From Eretmocerus hayati (Eukaryota; Arthropoda; Insecta; Hymenoptera; Aphelinidae), in contig CM056744.1 of assembly GCA_029851415.1 (NCBI GenBank), positions 99,481,338 to 99,545,337 of the forward strand: a stretch of DNA of 64,000 bases. The letters run 5' to 3'. A program made the position numbers and the translations under genes. This document shows, one piece after another, positions 47,448 through 58,840 of this stretch. Numbering within the stretch: position 1 is the stretch's first letter; every line of letters begins with the position of its first letter. A model generated the notes under the pieces. It made no database searches, had not been told where the DNA came from, and worked only from the letters and a program-made list of their open reading frames with translations.

Positions 47448-47827
47448 GATTGTATGAGTTGTTCTTCTACAAAGAGGATGCGAAGCTACTCCGGGTCAAA
47501 ATTCAATCTCGCCACACATCATCAAGACTATATAGTTTGTGGATCCAATATGATCAAGGAGATGAACCTATTAAGGGATGGTATTGTCAGTGTAGAACTG
47601 GCGCCAGAACTGTTGGCTGTTGTGCACATATTGCATCTGTGCTGTGGTTTCTTGGATATCATCGATATGAAGACGATGGTAGAATTAAACCGAGACAGAG
47701 TTATCGAAATGCCATCACCGACGCATTCGATAATGATGAGGAAGAAGAACTGCGGGACGATGACCAACTATTTGAATCTTTCTCCGCCAATTTGAATGAC
47801 GAAGATAGCAGTGCCGATTCCGAATAA
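47448..47827 (+). pseudogene. Transposon protein C-terminus with SWIM zinc finger
   Basis: An open frame of 125 codons ends in TAA at 47825-47827. It carries a SWIM-type zinc finger: C46, C48, then C58 and H60 in WYCQCRTGARTVGCCAHIAS, followed by VLWFLGYHRY. The tail is acidic (DNDEEEELRDDDQLFE … NDEDSSADSE). SWIM fingers (CxC…CxH) bind DNA or protein and are known from Mutator-type transposases and related mobile-element proteins. Upstream coding is split off by the insertion at 46156 and the catalytic domain is absent. The frame itself has no stop or shift, so disruption is recent. Confidence 0.85.
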
Positions 47828-48535
47828 AAAAGACTTTTGATGAGACTTGAATCCTGTATCAATCAAAGTTGAAACTACTATCAATCTCAGTGAACATGTC
47901 ATAGAGCTCAAAAAGATGGAGCCTAGGCACAAGTATCTCGATTCTAGAAGAACTCCATGGAGCAAAGACAGTTCCATCATAACCAAGGTGTGTAAGGCTT
48001 CGCGTAATCGCACTGTCGATAGAGTTTTTCAATGCTCACCTAGTCGTAAATGGTGCCTGGTATGTATGCTCTAAGACCCGAATGAAACAGAATGCACGAA
48101 CTTAATTTGAATGACTTCCGGAGGGTTATGTTATCCGATAGTTCCATGCGTCTACTGTCCTCGTGATTCCAGGTAGCACGTTGAATATGGGGATGATCAT
48201 TCCTAGGGGTATCACATAACCATTGCCACTGCCTATTGCATCTCGTGACCCAATATATTAGTCATTCATGACATTTCGCATCCCCAAACACACAACGGAG
48301 TGATGAACGGGGCCAAAACATCGTAACTGAGCGGGAAAAGTATCATGATTGCATTAAAAACGCAATAACTTGATATAGGTTAGCTCTACGGCAAAATTTT
48401 TTTTTTCATTCGGAAGTATAGGAAAAAAGCCATCTTCTAAGGCTGAAATATTAGGGGGGTTGCATTTGAATTTTTCGAGCTTTTGCGAGTTTAAGGGGAT
48501 GGCGTATACCGGCCGAAATTCGTCTGCTAAATTAT

Positions 48536-48862
48536 CCCAAAATCGTATTTAAAGAACTACGGCTCTAAAATCCATCGAATCGATCCCAAATTTTCCACAG
48601 AGATAGAAGATTCTCGTGAAAATGGTGGAAAGTCAGTGATTTCCTTGGAAAAGTTCTGTGTCACTCAAAAACTGTCTCGAATGTCGAAACTCTTTGAGGT
48701 TAAGCTACTATCATACTCACAGTGTAGGATTCCTGTGAGCTGGATTACCCCACGAGGGATTTTCCACCAATCCTACGGGGATCTTCTAACTCTGTGAAAA
48801 ATTTGGGATTGATTCGATAAGTTTTGGAGCCGTAGTTCTATAAATACGAGTTTGGGGTAATG
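48536..48862. repeat. Inverted repeat inside the TTAA element
   Basis: The left half (CAAAATCGTATTTAAAGAAC … ATCGATCCCAAATTTTCCAC) is repeated inverted at about 48780-48862 (GTGAAAAATTTGGGATTGAT … GTTCTATAAATACGAGTTTG). Moderate divergence. The two halves also share flanking text around GGTGGAAA. Confidence 0.7.
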
Positions 48863-50041
48863 CGAGTAAGATTCTGTATCGCGAAGTTGAGAACTGCATT
48901 TTATAAGTTGGCAGCATTGACGTGGTCTCTTGTGTTGATGTCGGCTGCTAGCAGACGTTCGCAAAGCGCGTGCTGTTGTGTGCTGTTGCTCGCATGTTTG
49001 CTTTTTTCGGTATACCACAAATCCTCGTAGTCGGCGTTTTGCGAGGAAATCGTGGCTTCCTGGTGGAGATGAGAGTGTCCGGGTCGTGTGTGAAATGTGA
49101 TAGCTATGAGTGTTTTGTGTTGTACTGAGTGTGCTAATGTGCAACCGCAAATGCTCGCATCCTGCGGGTGGAATAGGATGTGCCTGGGCTTCTACCGTGG
49201 CCACCTCCTGTACACGGCTTTGTTATTCTCTGAAATATCGAAAATTTGGTCCTAGACCATAAAAAAATTGTCATGACGGAGGAGTGCGATATCTTTTGGA
49301 AGCTAGTGAGACCAAGAGAAAGCTGCTGTTTGTGTATTTGTAGCGTGAGTGATGGTTTATTACATCATGTTTTTCCCATCTTAGTGCATGAATTTGCGGT
49401 TGCCAGTTCTTAGATTCTCCCCCAAATATTTATTGAGAAAAGTTTTGGAGGAGTTTTTGGATTCAAAATGATGTGATAAATATGGAATATTGTATGCAAG
49501 TGGGATGAAGTAGAATAGTTGTCGAGAAGTTATTTTAGTTGACTTGCTGAATATCGTGGTTCAGAATCCGCAAGTAGCATCAACCTCGAACATTGCCTCT
49601 GACCTTGTTATTGGTCTCTAGTTGTTCAATCATCGCCCCTGAGTCACCTAGAACTCTTAGAGAACTCTATTTCCCATTTTCACAGCTCCCAAGATGCATG
49701 ATTAGCATGTTTTCATGGCGAGGAATCATGGAGTTGGATTTTTAATTGTGATCAGCAGTTCCTTAGACTTTCAGAAATAAGCTGAATTATCTTTTATATT
49801 GTAATGATATCATGGATAGGAAACTATTTTGCTTGATTTCTTATAACCAGACAATTGCAGCGACATGTTATATATTGTTGAAAAAGACCATGGGTCAATT
49901 GAATATCTGTCACCTCAATTTCCCAGATTCTTGATGACGCAAGACTATACTTATTGTTAGTTTCAATTCCAAATTCTTGAACCAGACAAGATAATTCAAG
50001 TTCATGAGACAAAAACTAACAGCCCTCTAGAATTTGTTCTA

Positions 50042-50580
50042 TAGAATAATTGGTTTCCTCTCAATAATTGTTTATGTGAGTACTTGGTGTGCAAACTCGG
50101 ATATCTTTTCATGCATGTAAATTTGAATGATTTTTAATGAATGTATGTGTTATCAAATAAGACAACTCAATTCATGTTGATGAACATGAACGCAGATGAC
50201 TATTTACATGGAAGGATCAACCTGCTGTCCAAGGAATAATCTATTTCCTCTTAATAATGATTCATGTGAGTACTTGGTGTGCGTACTTGGATATCTTTTT
50301 ATGCATGTAAAATTGAATGTTTTTTGATGAATGTCCGTGTTACCAAATAACACAATTCAATTCATGTTGATAAACATGAATGCAGATGACTATCTATATG
50401 GGAGGATCAACCCGCTGTCCGAGGAATAATCTATTTCCTCTCAATAATGGCTCATGTGAGTACTTGGTGTGCGAACTTGGATTTTTTTTATGCATGTGAA
50501 TTTGCATGCTTTTATGTGTATTTTCCAATGTGTGAATTGCATTGACGCTGATGAATACAAATGGAGAAGACTATCTATTT
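50042..50580. repeat. Tandem repeat, period about 192 bp
   Basis: Three units start near 50042, 50234 and 50424, each with the phrase ATGTGAGTACTTGGTGTGCG followed by a GGATATCTTTT-like block and ATGCATGTAAATTTGAATG. Confidence 0.85.
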
Positions 50581-50945
50581 GGGAGGATCAACCTGCTTTC
50601 CAAGGAAGCTCCATATCCATTCTTGTATTTGGAGATGAATTTTGGAATTGACGGATGGTACAACTAAGGAGGATCTGTTTGGGAGAATCAACCTGCTTTC
50701 CAAGCGAGCTCTGGATCCATTCATGTTTCTGAACATGAATTTTGGAATTGACGAATGGTGAATCTCTAAAAGGATCTGTATGGGAGAACCAACCTGCTTC
50801 CCAAGGAAACTCTGGATCTACTTTTGTTTCTGAACATGAATTTAGGAACTGACAGACGGTGAATCTCAAGGAGGATCTGTTTGGGTCAATCAGCCTGCTT
50901 TCCAAGGAAGCGCTGGATTCACTCTTGTTTCTGAACATAAATTTT
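50581..50945. repeat. Tandem repeat, period about 100 bp
   Basis: Four units start near 50581, 50681, 50782 and 50882, sharing ATCAACCTGCTTTCCAAGG and GAACATGAATTTTGGAATTG. It follows the 192-bp array directly and shares the ATCAACCTGCT word with it. The long minus-strand frame here is a repeat artefact. Confidence 0.85.
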
Positions 50946-52084
50946 GGAACTCATGGCAAAAAAATTTTTTTTGCATCGATGGCAAATTTCAATAGATGGA
51001 TCTTCTGCTTTTGATGAGGAATCCTAAATCACTGATCAGGAATCCCATTTTCGTTGAAAAATGAGTATACCCTTTTCGTTTACATAAATCTTTGAATTCA
51101 TCTCGTTTTGGGGAAAATGCTGTCTTATTTCCAAATCATCCACGTTTGTGAGCGTGGATATATAGGATGCAGGGGTATAAATGGTGGATCCATTATGGTT
51201 TGACGGAATCTGGAATATTTTCGAATCGTTCGAGCTAGTATCCAAGTCGTCTACTCGCGCGCTTAGGGCTACGGGCGCTAGAAAATCCGAGAAAAAATCA
51301 GTGCTGCCAACAACAAAAAAGTACATTCGAGAAGCTCATTCTACGTGTCGCCATCTACACTTAGAATGAGCTACTAGTATGAGCCCGCCGGATAACCGAA
51401 GAGAGTACTACATCCCCTTAAAGTGCTCAAATCGTATTTTTGGCCCTTTCTTGCGTTATTAATCGAAGGGAAAGGGTTTTTTCGGAAAAATGACAAGAAT
51501 GAAAAATTTGTATTTTTTAAAGATCTTTCGAAACTCTTTACTCATTTTTCCCTATATTGACGTTTCAAGGCCTAAAATGCAGAAAATACCATTTTTCCAC
51601 ACTCTCTGATTGACTGAGGCTTCGTCAGTAATGTTGGCCTTATAAAATCAATGATTTTGTAAAGAAAAATTAAAATTGAACAACTTTTATCCTCAGTTAT
51701 TTGTCGCTAAACCTCTCTGTTTCCGATTAAATCGCTATCTTAGCTCAAGAGTCACGAAAATTCTAGAAATAACACGATTTTTAACCCACTAGCCCATCGT
51801 TCCCCTTCACCAAAGTGTACAGAAAAGTTGTATCTTTTGATGGACAACAACATCCCATTAGAATTAGCAAGGGCGATGTACATAGTCTCGAGCTGTGAAC
51901 CAAAAATGGCGTTCCCAATGTATTTTAAATAGGGAGGTTATGCGCTACTACGGCTTTTGAGGTCAGTTTCGATGGAAATGTAGTACGGACCCATTTTTAG
52001 GCCCAAAAAGCCTATCTTTTCCAGGACTTTTGGGGCCAAAACGTTTGGAGCAGATTGCGGCCTATGTGCATGAGGTCCTTTGAG

Positions 52085-52480
52085 ATTTGTGAAGACTGAA
52101 TGAAATTTCGGTATTAACCAATCGATAGATAATGCAGAAAAAACCATAGCTCAGGTCATTGAAATTGAGATAAATGAGTCATAAAAGAAGGTACGAGGAA
52201 AGAATGAATATTGAGAAAAATTTTCCATTATTTTTCCAGTTATTCCTTAGAGAAAGCTTTTTAGAGGGATTTGGGCCATCTAGTCTGAGGTTTTTTGGAT
52301 GATATCTTTTGTTTGATTGAGACGGAATTTGGGTGCAGTGGGCTTAAAAAGGGTCAAAATGAAATTTTTGGTGGAGATTTTGATTTTTCCGAAAATTTGA
52401 GATATGTAAAAATTGGATAAAATTTCGGTATCAACCACTATTGATAGATCATGCAGAAAAAAAATCATAATTTAGGTGAC
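52085..52480. repeat. Third copy of the ~250-bp flank unit
   Basis: Shares TTGAAATTGAGATAAATGAG and TTTTTCCAGTTATTCCTTAG-like blocks with 44525-44782, in the same orientation, and a partial second unit follows. Confidence 0.6.
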
Positions 52481-52526
52481 TCAATTCGTGGTGAGACCGT
52501 GTTAGAAAAAGATAGTTATGTATTAA

Positions 52527-52907
52527 GGCGATGCGGTCACCGTGCACCGTGCACGAAAAAAGTTATTCGCACTTTTCTCCGATATTCTTACGATTTGGAC
52601 TAAATGAGGAGAAGACAAATACTTATTATCATCCAACTTGAGTTCGTCTTCTCGTCGTTTAGCTCAAATTGCAAGAGAATTTGATAAAAAAAGCGAATAA
52701 CTTGAGCGCAGGCACCTCCTAACCTACAACACAGGACTCTGTAATTCGCACTTTTATTCGATTCTTTTGAGATTTGAGCTGAACGACGAGAAGACGAACT
52801 CAAGTTAGATAATAATTATCACTCGTCTTCTCGTCGTTTTGGCCCAATCGCAAGAGAATCAGATAAAAGTGCGAATAACTTTCAGCGTGCACGGTGACCG
52901 CATCGCC
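52527..52907. mobile_element. 381-bp TTAA-flanked inverted-repeat element
   Basis: TTAA borders lie at 52523-52526 and 52908-52911. The terminal repeats are GGCGATGCGGTCACCGTGCA and its inverse TGCACGGTGACCGCATCGCC. Subterminal parts are also inverted (GTTATTCGCACTTTT; GACGAGAAGACGAACTC). Non-autonomous piggyBac-type miniature element. Confidence 0.92.
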
Positions 52908-52938
52908 TTAAGAGTCGAAATTTGAGCAGTTTTGCTTT

Positions 52939-53795
52939 GGCCGAGTCTACATAGACGCGTTCACTCGGGGCGCGCGCGCTCTCTCCGCTTGCACTCTCCA
53001 CCCAAACGCTGGAGTATAGGTACCGAAAATGAGATTTGAAAATCTTTCGACGAGTGTTCCCTCTTAATTGGAGTATCAGATCGGGTTTGTGAGATAAAAA
53101 ACGGCCAGTTTATCGCGTAAATCGACTAAAAATTGATTTGCATCTATTAGAGATCGGAGAGTGAGAGACTTTGATGTCAATCGTTGTGCCTAATATCACC
53201 AGACCCCCCAACTTCTCAGGTTCCTCATACTCGTGGCTTATTCAACAATATTCAACATTATTTTGGGTTGGCATGGAGACTTTCTCCAGAAACTGTGAAA
53301 TAAGCAAAAGTGTGCGGAATTCTGGTGAAGAAGAATCGAGCTATTCCATGTACACCAAAGATCAAATTTGTGTTACAAGAGTCACTCCTCCGCAAATTTG
53401 GGAAATCTTGGGTGTTCTCAATCAGAATTTTATACACTTTAATTCATTATTCAGCTTTTGGAATAAGTACCAATGTATAACCAAGATGATGCTGAATACT
53501 GCTGAATGGTTTGCAAGTTGGAGACCTGATAAAAAGTTGGGGGATGCTCAGATGAGACACAACCACGCCTCTCATTTTTCGATCTCTATTCGGTGTAAAT
53601 CAATTTTTTGGTCGATTTACGTGATAAACTGTCCGTTCTCATCTTACAAGCTCGCGCTGATACTCCGATGGAGAAGGAACACTCGTCAAAAGATTTTCAA
53701 ATACCGTTTTCGGTACCTACTCCGGTGTTTGGGTGGAGAGTGCAAGCGGAGAGAGCGCGCGCGCTCCGGGTGAGCGCGTCTTTGTAGACTCGGCC
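52939..53795. mobile_element. 857-bp inverted-repeat element, GC-rich ends
   Basis: Left arm 52939-53166 begins GGCCGAGTCTACATAGACGC, and right arm 53572-53795 ends GCGTCTTTGTAGACTCGGCC. Both arms carry GCGCGCGCGCTC and TTTGGGTGGAGAGTGC-type blocks. The centre (53167-53571) is part of a 200-codon plus-strand frame whose last third runs through the arm. The centre has no recognised motif and may be a trapped fragment. TTT lies on both sides but is too short to call a target duplication. Confidence 0.82.
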
Positions 53796-54313
53796 TTTAA
53801 AAACCTCATGGATCAAATTTGACTGGGAGCTGAAAGCTGCCAAATCACGGGGCTCTCAGAAATTGGATTCTGTACAACTTGTAGAAAGCCAAAAATTGAT
53901 ATAGTGAACTGTCAAAGAGAAAGCGTGTCCGATAGAAAAAAAAAAACACACACACACGGACAAACGGGTGCAAAGATGAGTCTCTGACGGATTCGGAAGG
54001 CCATTAGGAGGAAAAGTGTTACCTACAATTGATAGATTTTGGCGAGAGGAAGATAATGGTCTAAGGCTTTTTCAGATGAAAGGAATTTTGTTGAAGAATA
54101 TGTTGGTTTTAGTGGAAAATTGGATCAAATTGTCGTTGGGGTGATAACAAAGCTTTCTCATTAGAGAAAGCAAAAGATCCTGAACATGGCAGACCCAAAT
54201 CTAAGTAATTTGTCAAAAACAAGATATCTAAATCACCATTACGACCGAGATCTCGTCTCAATTTCCGACTCTCTTAGAGTATTCACAAAGAATCTAAACA
54301 CGAGCTAATCCTA
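53796..54313. other. No gene seen; short (CA)n tract
   Basis: An A-run followed by ACACACACACAC at 53938-53957. Otherwise nothing recognised. Confidence 0.5.
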
Positions 54314-55099
54314 CAGTACCGTTCAAAAGTTCTCGATGGGTCATTCCTCGAGTACCCGGACTTGCAACAGCGATAAGTTGAATTCTATGCGTTGAACGAG
54401 AATTTTCAAAGAAGCATCTTAAAGAGCAGAAAAAATACTAACTTATACTGGGTTTGGATGATTTTTATCGAATATTTTTGAAGGTTCTACACGCTGATGA
54501 AAAAATAGAAAATCTAAACATTTTTTACTTCCATTGAGACACCTGCAGTTTTAAAGCAAATGAAGATACGGCAATTCTGAAAAGCATCTTGTAGAGCGGA
54601 AAAAATGCTATGTGTAGCTATTTTTTGATCTTTTTTTACGTGCGGTGTATGAAGATGTGCGAGCTATCCAAATCCCCAAAATCATGGTTTTTCACCGTTT
54701 TCTGTGCCGTTTCCGGTGATGAACAGTCATTTTGGGTATCTAGACAGCTCGTACATTCTCACACGCGGTACGTAAAAAATAATCAGAAAATGGCTGCACA
54801 AAGCATTTTTTCCGCTCTACAAGATGCTTTTTCCAGAATTGCCGTATCTTCATCCATATCGAAACTGCAGGTGTCTCAATGAAAGTAAAAAATGTTTAGA
54901 TTTTCTATTTTTTCATCAGCGTGTAGGACCTTCAAAAATATTCGATAAAAATCATCCAAATCCAGAATGAGTTAGTATTTTTTCTGCTCTTTAAGATGCT
55001 TTTTTAAAAATTCTCGTACAACGCATAGAATTCGACTTATCGCTGTTACAAGTCAGGATACTCAAGGAATGACCCATCGAGAACTTTTGGACGGTACTG
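54314..55099. mobile_element. 786-bp TA-flanked palindromic element, mariner-like ends
   Basis: The ends are CAGTACCGTTCAAAAGTTC and its inverse with one mismatch, and TA lies on both sides (54312-54313, 55100-55101). CAGTNCCGTTCAAAAGT is a typical Tc1/mariner terminus. Almost the whole element is one inverted repeat, with arms of about 370 bp folding around 54700. No transposase frame. Confidence 0.9.
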
Positions 55100-58000
55100 T
55101 AAGTCCACGCTCAAGTTCACGTAATACCTTCTAGTGCCATCCAAGGCTTTAAATTTTTTCACCGCAAATGCAAAAATTCCTGCTCGTCGTATCATCACTT
55201 TCAACACTCTAAGCCATTTTCCAAAGATTCACAACAAGTTCCAGCTTTCAAAGTCGAAGTCTTTCAAACATAACGAAATATACGCAATCGCGTAATATGA
55301 GTATACCAACTACACAAATGTCCACTTAGCTATACTATCTATACAGTCATACTATCCATAGAAAATTTTTCTGATGTAAACAGGTGTTTTACGCGCTCCG
55401 TCACATATAATATAATATAATGACGGACGAAGCCTGACGAGTTACGCGCAACTTTTAAGAACTTCCGCGATTTTTGTACATAGGTTGCGCTTTTGCCAGT
55501 GTCAATATCAATGTTTCATGCCAACTTTTTTTCACTGTCGCAATAATTTGCCTATACCAAGCTTCAAAACGTTGTTCAAGTGTAAGAATACATGTACCTA
55601 ATGCATGTTTATAAGCAATATAACGACGATGAAGGAGTGAAAGTGATTACCGGACGCTGATGCGATGAGCGATGCAGTTTTGTATATAATTTACCGTTGA
55701 GATGACTTTGGGATCGTAATCTTTTTTCATGGCGTTGAATGTGAATGTCGGATGAGATATTAAAAAGCCTCTGGGTATACAAGTTCAAGTTTGAATTTGT
55801 TGGTACTATGATGATGGTGATGATGTGAGAAAGGGCCTTGAAACATTGTTCTGTATATTGTATACTTAGTCTTATGTCTGATGGAGATGAGAATCTGGGA
55901 TGGGCGAACGCTGTAAGCGATTAATTTGAAAATTATTTTCCCACTTGGAAGCTTTTGATTGAGGAGCCTATTCAATTTTCTATCCTCGTTTTGTATTGTT
56001 GAGGAGGAAATTTTGTATTATATTAAAATTGACGACTCCGAGTTGGTTTGAATGAGCGTGGGAGTTAGTTTTTGCTGCTATTATAGGGATATTCAATAGA
56101 TTTGTTCTTATTTTGAGGACTGCGCATGCGGATTGCGATGCATACGGGAAATTGACGAGAAAGATATGAAGTATGAAAAAAAGGATGGGAATTTTTCAAA
56201 GTGGAATCAAAAATTTCCCAAAGAATCTTTGATGAAATAAGCAGAACGAATCATCCTGCATTACTGTTCCTGGCTAGTTATTAATGATCAACTTGACGAA
56301 TTTCCTAATATTTTTGTACCATATTTATATGTAAGAATAGCCTCAAAAGTCGTCTCTGGACATGACTTGAATGACGAAAACAAAATTCTGTTCCAATTAA
56401 AAACTGGTGTGATGATTCCTGAAATTCCAGCCTCATCCGGCTCTCAAACCCCTTGCATTCTCCTGGTCAGCCTTCTTTTTTAAACTGAACAACTCAATTC
56501 TCAAATCGCAAAAGAATCCAGATTCTGATCCATAGAATGAGTTTTAGGATCAAATAGCATGATTTTATGATAATTTCCACATCTGTTATGTGCCAGATCA
56601 GAATAGTTCTTGAAAAATGACCGAGATCCCTATTTATTTTGGGGGTTGAAAACAGCTTCAAATAATCGAGATTTCTGTTCTGATTCCTTCATCACAAAGT
56701 ATGTAGGTATTAAATGACAAAGAGAACAATCAATTCCATCTTGGACTTTACATAGAAATAATCAGAACGTGTGTACCTGTACCTCCAAACATTGTGTAAT
56801 ATAGCTCATCGAAGTGGAACCGATTACCCCATATGTCTGTCCTGCGTGACCAGACAATCGCACACATATCTCTCCTCAATAAAACTCTGAGAAATTCGAG
56901 AAAAAGTTGAGTTTTTTTTTTAAATTTTATTTTTCAACAAAACTCGAATGTTCGACGTTTTCATTAAATGCGAGAACACACGGAGATGATAGTCGAATCC
57001 ATTTTTAACGAAAATGTTTTACATAGAAATCTTCTAATGCATGCCTAAGTATAGAAACTTTTTTCTCCGAATGGAATGCCAATAGAGATGTTTCCTCATA
57101 TGAAATGAGACATCAAAGCATTTCAAAAACGTCCGACTTTTCCATTACCTTTCGATTTCTTCATTTTCACTCTAAAATTTCTGGAATATAAGCAAAAAAC
57201 ACACGGTACACAGGAATAAAAGTATCGTAAATTGGACGCAACGAGCGCGTGTAAGAATTTGAAAATTTAGCCGAGAAGATGGAGCTATATATTGACAGCT
57301 TAAGAGGTCATTAGAAAAATGAGTATCAGTTGCATATTCATGATTCCGTATAGTAGAAACTCCGAAGATTCGAATGACCCCAATGGCACTCAAATTTTTA
57401 TGGATAGACGGAACTCATAATTCATGATGAGATCGATCGTTTCTCAATAAATATGGGGTCCAAATGGTTTTTTTTTCACTCTCTATTGAACGAGGCTGCA
57501 CGTCATCGTTGCACGCGTAACACGAAAATGTTACTTATTGCGGTGACACTTTGTATAAATGCGTGGCATCCGGAAAATTGGATAGAAAGTAAGAGTTGAT
57601 GAGCTAATATAGACGATACACGTATAGCTAATGTGAGCGTAATAAACAAGAAGCTTTTTCCGTGGAATAGGCGTAGGAGGTTCGTCAACCTGGTGACATC
57701 GATTGCTAATGCGTTGTAGAAGTTTTCTAATTTTATCTTACTTCTTTTTCGAAATCATGTATAGGGATTAGATATGTCGATGTGTCAGTCGTGGTTGAAC
57801 TTAATCTCATTCAAATTCAGTGGTTTCGATCGGAAGAAAAATAGGTGACAAATGGAGCTGGTTCAAATGCACCAAAAGTTTTTGAAGGAGAGGACGAGCA
57901 TCGTGGAAAGTTTTATGTCATTCTCAAGCAGTATTATCGTTGATATGCAAATTTTTAATGTCAGATGAGAATAGTACGAATATAAATTATTCACAAATTA

Positions 58001-58142
58001 CTCATGAGGAAATTATTCCAAAAATTAGCAGACCATAACTATTTTTTATAGTTTTTCAATAAAAACCACTCTGAACACTCAAATCGAAGTCTGACAAATT
58101 TTACACACTTAATCCTAAAGATGATATGTTGAAATGAATTAA
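55100..58142. other. No gene seen
   Basis: AT-rich, short frames only. No repeat family, RNA gene or exon was recognised. Confidence 0.4.
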
Positions 58143-58384
58143 CACGTTCACTGCGATGGGCCCCACTGGTGGGGCCCACAATTTTTCAACTTTCAATCTT
58201 TACCGGCTTATATTTTCTTAAAAAATATTCTCAACAGCCATTTCCTTTGGCGTTTTAGTTGAACAAGGGTAAGAATAATGAGTCAGAACAGAATTTTTCC
58301 CAGTGCACTCGCATTAGCCCGAGAAAGAGGGTCCTGATGATGACTAACCAAAAATTACAAAAAACTGCCTTCGCAGTGAACGTG
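58143..58384. mobile_element. 242-bp TTAA-flanked miniature element
   Basis: TTAA borders lie at 58139-58142 and 58385-58388. The termini are CACGTTCACTGCGA and its inverse TCGCAGTGAACGTG. The GGGCCCCACTGGTGGGGCCC block near the left end is itself palindromic. The TTAACACGTTCACTGC-type end is characteristic of piggyBac-like miniature elements. No coding capacity. Confidence 0.92.
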
Positions 58385-58388
58385 TTAA

Positions 58389-58840
58389 GGAATAAGTAAT
58401 GTTCAGACTATTTTCCGAATATTTAGATTATTTTCGAAACTCTTGCAAATATCTTTTGAGAACCATTGTCTCATTTCGCAATTCCACATATTTTCTCACT
58501 GGATTAAGATTTGTTAAATTCATTTTACTAGATTTCTATGCCGTTCTTTAGTTATTCCCAAAAATTCGGGACTGATGAATAATATTTGAGCGAAGAACGA
58601 TTTTCCCCCGCATTCATTCAAAACTACATTTTCCCAAAATATTGTACTATCTGGCAGAAAATCTTACAAAATTGAAGTATACTAAGAAAATGGCACATGT
58701 TAGGAGAATAAAATGATGCCACCAAGTCGAAAATACAATATTTCAATATTTGAGAAGTGCAGGAAAAATTATCTTACCGAATAAATTACCATTGAAAATT
58801 CTCATCAACATCATTGTGGAGTATTTGAAAAATCTATCCG
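58389..58840. other. No gene seen
   Basis: AT-rich, nothing recognised. Confidence 0.4.

Larger units (their letters stand above)
48495..51417. mobile_element. 2.9 kb TTAA-flanked (piggyBac-type) element
   Basis: TTAA occurs at both borders (48491-48494 and 51418-51421). Terminal repeats are short (GGGGATG left, CATCCCC right). The uninterrupted counterpart in the left arm near 45450 reads GCACTTTAAACTGG, so the element entered a single TTAA in GTTTAAAGTG. TTAA duplication is the hallmark of piggyBac-type insertion. No transposase frame was recognised. The interior holds an inverted repeat (48536-48862) and two tandem arrays (50042-50945). Confidence 0.88.
44783..52082. mobile_element. Large foldback element carrying a transposon gene remnant
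   Basis: The left arm, 44783-45824, starts AAAGGACCTTATACATATAG and ends AACCCTCCGGAAGT. The right arm is its inverse in two pieces, 48114-48494 and 51418-52082, separated by a TTAA-flanked 2.9 kb insertion. The centre (45825-48113) holds the 3' part of a gene with a SWIM zinc finger, interrupted by a 1.3 kb insertion. Long inverted arms around a SWIM-bearing protein gene fit Mutator-like or related DNA transposons. The catalytic part is missing, so the class is an inference. Confidence 0.85.

Noticed and set aside
47847..48074. 75-codon frame after the SWIM gene stop
   Set aside because: It lies between the stop codon and the right arm, with no motif. More likely the 3' untranslated part of the transposon.
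53171..53773. 200-codon frame taken as a gene
   Set aside because: Its last third runs through the inverted arm of the transposable element. Only the centre is kept as an open question.
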